Assembly: GCA_031257135.1 (NCBI GenBank)
Contig: JAIRPH010000098.1
Span: 1-7,639 of the forward strand
DNA from: Spirochaetaceae bacterium
GTDB lineage: Bacteria; Spirochaetota; Spirochaetia; Treponematales; Breznakiellaceae
Length of the DNA: 7,639 nucleotides
Direction: 5' to 3'
Numbering within the stretch: the first letter of the stretch is position 1; each line of letters begins with the position of its first letter. Shown here in pieces: positions 5,938 to 7,639 of the stretch. Under the pieces are notes generated by a model. The model was not told the DNA's origin. It saw only the letters and a program-made list of their open reading frames with translations, and did not search any database. The position numbers were made by a program, and so were the translations under genes.

Positions 5938-7020
5938 TTATTGAAGAAAATCCAAAAGTCCCGCCAGCGCGCCGCCTCCGCGGCTGAAAAAAAGGTCTCT
6001 TCCTTCGGCAATATACGCCCGCCCTTTGGCTTCAGCTTCCTGAATCGCCCGGTCAGCGGTTAGGGCTTCAATGAATTCCTCTACTTCCGGGACTGCGGTT
6101 CCGCCTTTTCTGGCCGCGGAGAAACAGCGGACTGCAAAATCCCGGCGGTCCTGATGACGGTGAAGATACAAGAGTACCGGCAGGCTTTTCTTGCCTTCAA
6201 CCACATCGTCTCCCCGCTTTTTGCCCGGATTGCCGGTGGTAAGATTTTTGACGTCGTCAAGAATTTGAAAACCCATCCCTATTTTTTCGGCAGATTCCCC
6301 CAAATTATGTATCAGCAGGGACTCTTTTTCCGATAATTCCTCGTCAGTATTCGCCGAAATCACTCCCAGAACCGCCGCAAGCCGAGCAAGAGAGCCGGTC
6401 TTCAGCCGGCACATGAGGGTATACTCCTCGATGTCAGGGAGCGCGGTAAAATCCCGATGCCATTGAATATCCATCGCCTGCCCCAGATGAAGCCGCCTGA
6501 GATGCAGTCCCCAAAAATCGAAAACCGCGTATTTTCGGCTTATCGGAGCCTCCCAGCGTTCAAGACAAGCGAGGGGCAGAAGATACAGAAACGTCCCGCT
6601 GTTAATGGCGGCGTCAATCCCGTAGCGTATATGTACCGCAGGCTCTCCCCGGCGTTCGTCGGAGTTATCTTCTATATCATCGTGGATGAGGCTTGCGTTG
6701 TGCGGAAATTCCACCAGCGGAGTCAGGGGCAACGCCCGGTCTCCTCCCCCGAGGCTTTCGCAAATCAGCGTCATCAAAAGCGGCCTCCACCGTTTCCCCC
6801 CCCGATTGAGGAGGTCCCAGCTCGGCATCGTTAATGACTTCAGCAGTCCGGTCGGAATCATAGCGGAAAGATCGGAAAACACGGGGTTCATCCATGACCG
6901 CCGCATCGGATCAGGCTCTTCCGGCAACCAGCCGCGTAATACGGCTTCTATCTTTTCGAGTTTCAGGATATACTCTCGATCCATGAGTAGCATTGTAATC
7001 AAAGGGCGTTTCAAAGACAA
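5938..7020 (-). CDS. Polyprenyl (trans-isoprenyl) diphosphate synthase
   Basis: This all-alpha enzyme adds isopentenyl diphosphate units to an allylic diphosphate in the cytoplasm. Family landmarks in the 360-residue product are GGKRWRP (74-80), the first Asp-rich motif DDIED (114-118) followed by RRG (123-125), LKTGSL (206-211), the second motif as GFQILDDVKN (250-259), and RGDDVVEGKKSLP (269-281). The second motif ends in Asn where many bacterial members have Asp; DDxxN is known in some geranylgeranyl diphosphate synthases, so activity is expected. Small residues Ala109 and Ser110 sit five and four positions before the first motif, where bulky aromatics would limit chain length; this hints at a product longer than farnesyl, but the length is not predictable. 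The start is uncertain: ATG at 7020 has AGGA 11 bases upstream, while Met10 (6993) and Met13 (6984) have no clear site. It is divergent from rlmE. Confidence 0.92.
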   Translation of the reverse strand: MSLKRPLITMLLMDREYILKLEKIEAVLRGWLPEEPDPMRRSWMNPVFSDLSAMIPTGLLKSLTMPSWDLLNRGGKRWRPLLMTLICESLGGGDRALPLTPLVEFPHNASLIHDDIEDNSDERRGEPAVHIRYGIDAAINSGTFLYLLPLACLERWEAPISRKYAVFDFWGLHLRRLHLGQAMDIQWHRDFTALPDIEEYTLMCRLKTGSLARLAAVLGVISANTDEELSEKESLLIHNLGESAEKIGMGFQILDDVKNLTTGNPGKKRGDDVVEGKKSLPVLLYLHRHQDRRDFAVRCFSAARKGGTAVPEVEEFIEALTADRAIQEAEAKGRAYIAEGRDLFFSRGGGALAGLLDFLQ

Positions 7021-7025
7021 GTCCT

Positions 7026-7639
7026 ATGCCGTCCTATAATAAGCCTGACTTCTGGTCCCTCAAGGCGCAGAAAGAGGGGTATCCCGCTCGGTCGGTATAT
7101 AAGTTACAGGAAACCGCTGAAAAATTCGGATTGTTTCGGTCTATCCCGGAGGGCTTCAGGGTTCTGGATTTAGGAGCCGCTCCGGGAAGCTGGAGCCTCT
7201 ACACCTTGCGGCGGCTGGAGAGCCGGGTATTTCTTGTCGCCGCGGACCTATCCCGCCTTTCCCGGCAGTACGATAAGGGGCTTTTTGACAAAAACAATTT
7301 CTCTTTCCTGCAAGGAGACATCACCGCGGCGGAAACGAAAGAGCGTATCCGGTCGTACAGTCCCTTTCATCTGGTAATGAGCGACGCCGCCCCGGGGACT
7401 ACCGGCAATAACGGGGTAGACGTTCTCCGCTCGCTTGCGCTCGCTGAAGCCGCGCTGGACTATGGGGAATCTTTTTTAGCCCCCGGCGGAAATTTGGTGG
7501 TTAAGGTGTTTCAGAGCGGAGACTCGGCCGCTCTGCTCAAGCGTATCCGGGAAGTATTTGCAAGCGGCAAGAGTTTTAAACCTCAAGCCTGCCGCCGGGA
7601 ATCCTTTGAAACCTACTACCTGGGACTGGGAAAAAAGCA
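7026..7639 (+). CDS. rlmE: 23S rRNA (uridine-2'-O)-methyltransferase RlmE (FtsJ/RrmJ), 3' end cut by window
   Basis: RlmE transfers a methyl group from S-adenosylmethionine to the 2'-O of U2552 (E. coli numbering) in the ribosomal A-loop, a late step in 50S assembly. The frame runs from ATG at 7026 to the window edge without a stop: 204 codons plus two bases. The E. coli protein has 209 residues, so only the very end should be missing. The SAM-binding motif is VLDLGAAPGSWS (46-57). The catalytic K-D-K-E tetrad is complete: Lys26 (SVYKLQE), Asp120 (VMSDAAPGTTG), Lys160 (VVKVFQSG) and Glu195 (SFETYYLGLG). A stop codon in frame at 6996-6998 and no other start codon after it fix the start at 7026, although no good Shine-Dalgarno sequence precedes it; AAAGGG at 7001-7006 is too far away. 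No adjacent ftsH is visible. Confidence 0.93.
   Translation, partial: MPSYNKPDFWSLKAQKEGYPARSVYKLQETAEKFGLFRSIPEGFRVLDLGAAPGSWSLYTLRRLESRVFLVAADLSRLSRQYDKGLFDKNNFSFLQGDITAAETKERIRSYSPFHLVMSDAAPGTTGNNGVDVLRSLALAEAALDYGESFLAPGGNLVVKVFQSGDSAALLKRIREVFASGKSFKPQACRRESFETYYLGLGKK
7036..7063 (-). promoter_or_regulatory. Possible promoter of the polyprenyl synthase, inside rlmE
   Basis: On the minus strand TTGAGG (plus 7058-7063) and TATTAT (plus 7036-7041) are separated by 16 bp. Because the two genes start 5 bp apart, the promoter must overlap rlmE codons. A start near 7029 would leave a leader of only about 9 nt for the ATG at 7020, and would instead suit Met10 or Met13. The hexamers are imperfect, so this is tentative. 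Confidence 0.35.

Noticed and set aside
6969..6974. TATACT as the -10 box of the rlmE promoter
   Set aside because: No supportable -35 element lies 16-18 bp upstream (TTCTAT at best), so it was not listed as a feature.
6457..7039. Plus-strand frames opposite the prenyl synthase (6457-6834 and 6686-7039)
   Set aside because: They are antisense to conserved synthase motifs; the second also runs into the rlmE start in another frame.

Overview
The window looks like a chromosomal segment of a moderately GC-rich spirochaete, most plausibly a Treponema of the termite-gut type. This is an inference. It rests on a caspase-like/BspA-type leucine-rich-repeat protein, an 833-residue GyrA with alanine at the main quinolone-resistance position, a LysM-M23 peptidase next to a solitary clpP, and the general look of the intergenic DNA. 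No rRNA, tRNA, insertion sequence, CRISPR array or phage gene was seen.

Layout from left to right. (1) Positions 1-1125, + strand: 3' part of a gene for a caspase-fold peptidase domain joined by a Pro/Thr linker to tandem BspA-type repeats; the window edge falls just after the expected catalytic His. (2) Positions 1126-1655: a 530-bp gap, first a GC-rich stretch with a dispersed GCGGGCTTC motif and several inverted repeats, then an AT-rich patch, then a consensus housekeeping promoter. (3) Positions 1656-4157, + strand: complete gyrA starting at GTG. (4) Positions 4165-4188: a perfect hairpin between convergent genes. (5) Positions 4203-5872, - strand: a LysM/M23 envelope peptidase gene followed 41 bp later by an orphan clpP, probably one unit with its own promoter at about 5906-5933. 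(6) Positions 5938-7020, - strand: a trans-polyprenyl diphosphate synthase. (7) Positions 7026-7639, + strand: rlmE (ftsJ-type 23S rRNA 2'-O-methyltransferase), divergent from the synthase and cut by the right edge.

Most of the window is housekeeping: DNA topology (gyrA), proteolysis (clpP), cell-wall remodelling (M23), isoprenoid synthesis and rRNA modification (rlmE). The genes do not form one pathway. The accessory part is the left end: the caspase-LRR protein and the repeat-rich spacer after it. I found no convincing new multi-gene system. The best leads are the caspase-LRR fusion, the structured GC-rich spacer, the clpP start and N-terminus, and the two divergent start codons only 5 bp apart.
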